Below are positions 4,796-5,641 of a stretch of 5,641 nucleotides of DNA, one piece after another. Every line of letters begins with the position of its first letter. Within the stretch, counting starts at the first letter, position 1. Position numbers and translations under genes: made by a program. This stretch comes from an uncultured Treponema sp. (lineage in GTDB: Bacteria > Spirochaetota > Spirochaetia > Treponematales > Treponemataceae): assembly GCA_946538875.1 (NCBI GenBank), contig CAMNHD010000123.1, forward strand, positions 1-5,641. The letters are read 5' to 3'. The notes under the pieces were generated by a model that had not been told where the DNA came from, did not search any database, and was given only the letters and a program-made list of their open reading frames with translations.

Positions 4796-5641
4796 CTACT
4801 TGGCTGCGTAAGGGTTGCTGCTGTTTTCAAATCCTGGTGTTGATGAGGAAGTTTTTCCCACTTTGTCTGTGAGAAGCCAGTCAGTGATTTTTGTCTGGAT
4901 AAAGGTTCCGCCGCCTGTCTCCGCATTGCTGCCCTGGTAAGTGCCGCCGTCATTTCCGCAGTAATCACCACTTTGGTAAGAGCCGCCCGCATCCCAGTCA
5001 ACCGCAAGAAGTGCCGCATTGTTCTGCCGGCAGAGTGACCTGTTGACTGTTGTGTAGGCGTCAATACAGACTGCGTTTTCCAGCGAGCAGTCAGCGTCAC
5101 CGTATGCATCCAGCCACACAGCGCTTTCTGTCACCTGTTCAAGCAGGGTTTCGTATGGGTAGCGCATGGTCTTTGTTGTCTTGAAAAAAGGTAGTGCGTC
5201 CAATATAGCAAGGTTTGAGGAATTCCTCAGCACAAGCACATCGCTTGTGGATAGAAATTTAAATCCTTCTTCCAGCTCCACAAAGATATCCCTTGCTGTG
5301 GAACAGGTGTCTGTTCCTGCCGCTTCCCGGAGGTTTTCGCCAAGTTCACTTGTTGCGCCGCATGGGGCAGGGCAGAAGTGGACGGTTATATACTGGCCTT
5401 TCTTTACTTCAACAGGCGGCAGTTTTGCTGAGAATTTCCCCAGGGTCGAACCTGTGACCAGTTCCAGTCCCGAAAGGTTTCCGTCCTGCAGGGCAAGCAG
5501 TTCCACAAAGGGGTAGTAGGGGACTGTCTGGCCGGAGACTGTCTTGGAAAATTTGGTGTGCCTGATTTCTGAGAGTACTATCTTTGGAATTCGCGGGTTG
5601 TAGCCAGTGAATGGAATTGTGAGTGTAAGCGTGTTCCCCTG
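4796..5641 (-). CDS. Lamin-tail-domain (LTD) extracellular protein, N-terminus beyond window
   Basis: The frame is open from the right edge to the TAG at 4798-4796, giving 281 C-terminal residues. A GTG at 5506 is an internal valine, not a start, because the open frame and the domain continue upstream. Residues 20-90 have the LTD pattern: KIVLSEI (20-26), YPFVELLAL (43-51), GNLSGLELV (54-62), then LPPVEVKKGQYITVHF (74-89). The distal part has the usual LTD ending, a W-D/N-R-S segment (176-202) and STPGFEN (267-273). LTDs are immunoglobulin-like folds seen in many secreted or surface bacterial proteins, often beside nucleases or other domains; any such partner would lie outside the window. Seven cysteines (90, 94, 113, 185, 192, 204, 228) suggest disulfides and export. 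A glycine-rich patch with two similar units lies at 219-245. The signal peptide is not visible. Its stop is 24 bases from that of the DTW gene. Confidence 0.8.
   Translation of the reverse strand, partial: QGNTLTLTIPFTGYNPRIPKIVLSEIRHTKFSKTVSGQTVPYYPFVELLALQDGNLSGLELVTGSTLGKFSAKLPPVEVKKGQYITVHFCPAPCGATSELGENLREAAGTDTCSTARDIFVELEEGFKFLSTSDVLVLRNSSNLAILDALPFFKTTKTMRYPYETLLEQVTESAVWLDAYGDADCSLENAVCIDAYTTVNRSLCRQNNAALLAVDWDAGGSYQSGDYCGNDGGTYQGSNAETGGGTFIQTKITDWLLTDKVGKTSSSTPGFENSSNPYAAK
4935..4987 (-). repeat. Short imperfect direct repeat in the LTD-protein gene
   Basis: A 14-base unit occurs at 4935-4948 and 4974-4987 on the plus strand with 13 identical bases, 39 bases (13 codons) apart. On the coding strand it gives the paired peptide units GGSYQ and GGTYQ in the glycine-rich patch. 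This may be a small internal duplication that remained in frame. Confidence 0.5.

Noticed and set aside
4773..4802. A bidirectional terminator between the convergent DTW and LTD genes
   Set aside because: Only small stems are possible (GCCC with GGGC; CAAGT with ACTTG) and there is no T-run in either direction.
5166..5516. A 116-codon plus-strand frame opposite the LTD-protein gene
   Set aside because: It is antisense to a frame with clear domain homology and lacks a ribosome binding site.

Overview
The window reads as chromosomal DNA from a bacterium, most likely a spirochaete of the genus Treponema, probably host-associated. This rests on the overall look of the proteins: a mammalian-type branched-chain aminotransferase, an exported beta-propeller protein and an extracellular lamin-tail-domain protein beside ordinary housekeeping genes. 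There is no rRNA or marker gene to prove it. I see no insertion sequence, phage gene, CRISPR array, tRNA or rRNA.

Layout from left to right. (1) Positions 981 to 1, minus strand: ilvE, cut by the left edge just short of its C-terminus. (2) 982-1096: a 115-base divergent control region holding a candidate promoter for each direction and two separate inverted repeats. (3) 1097-2119, plus: an exported seven-bladed beta-propeller protein whose -10 box lies exactly 7 bases before its ATG, suggesting a leaderless mRNA. (4) 2120-2314: a hairpin, then a sigma-70-type promoter. (5) 2315-3451, plus: ychF, whose true start is 81 bases inside the longest open frame. (6) 3452-3741: no gene; a G+C-rich block (about 74% over 120 bases) followed abruptly by an A+T-rich promoter region. 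(7) 3742-4056, plus: trxA, overlapping by 8 bases the next gene. (8) 4049-4771, plus: a DTW-domain protein of the tRNA acp3U aminocarboxypropyltransferase family. (9) 5641 to 4796, minus: the C-terminal part of an extracellular lamin-tail-domain protein that runs off the right edge and converges on the DTW gene with only 24 bases between the stops.

The genes are mostly independent units: amino-acid metabolism (ilvE), an exported propeller of unknown role, a ribosome-associated ATPase (ychF), a two-gene redox and tRNA-modification operon (trxA plus DTW), and a surface or secreted protein. I found no multi-gene defence or biosynthetic system. The signals most worth following are the leaderless start and its flanking operator-like repeats, the palindrome in the ilvE promoter, the G+C-rich intergenic block, and the overlapping trxA-DTW pair.
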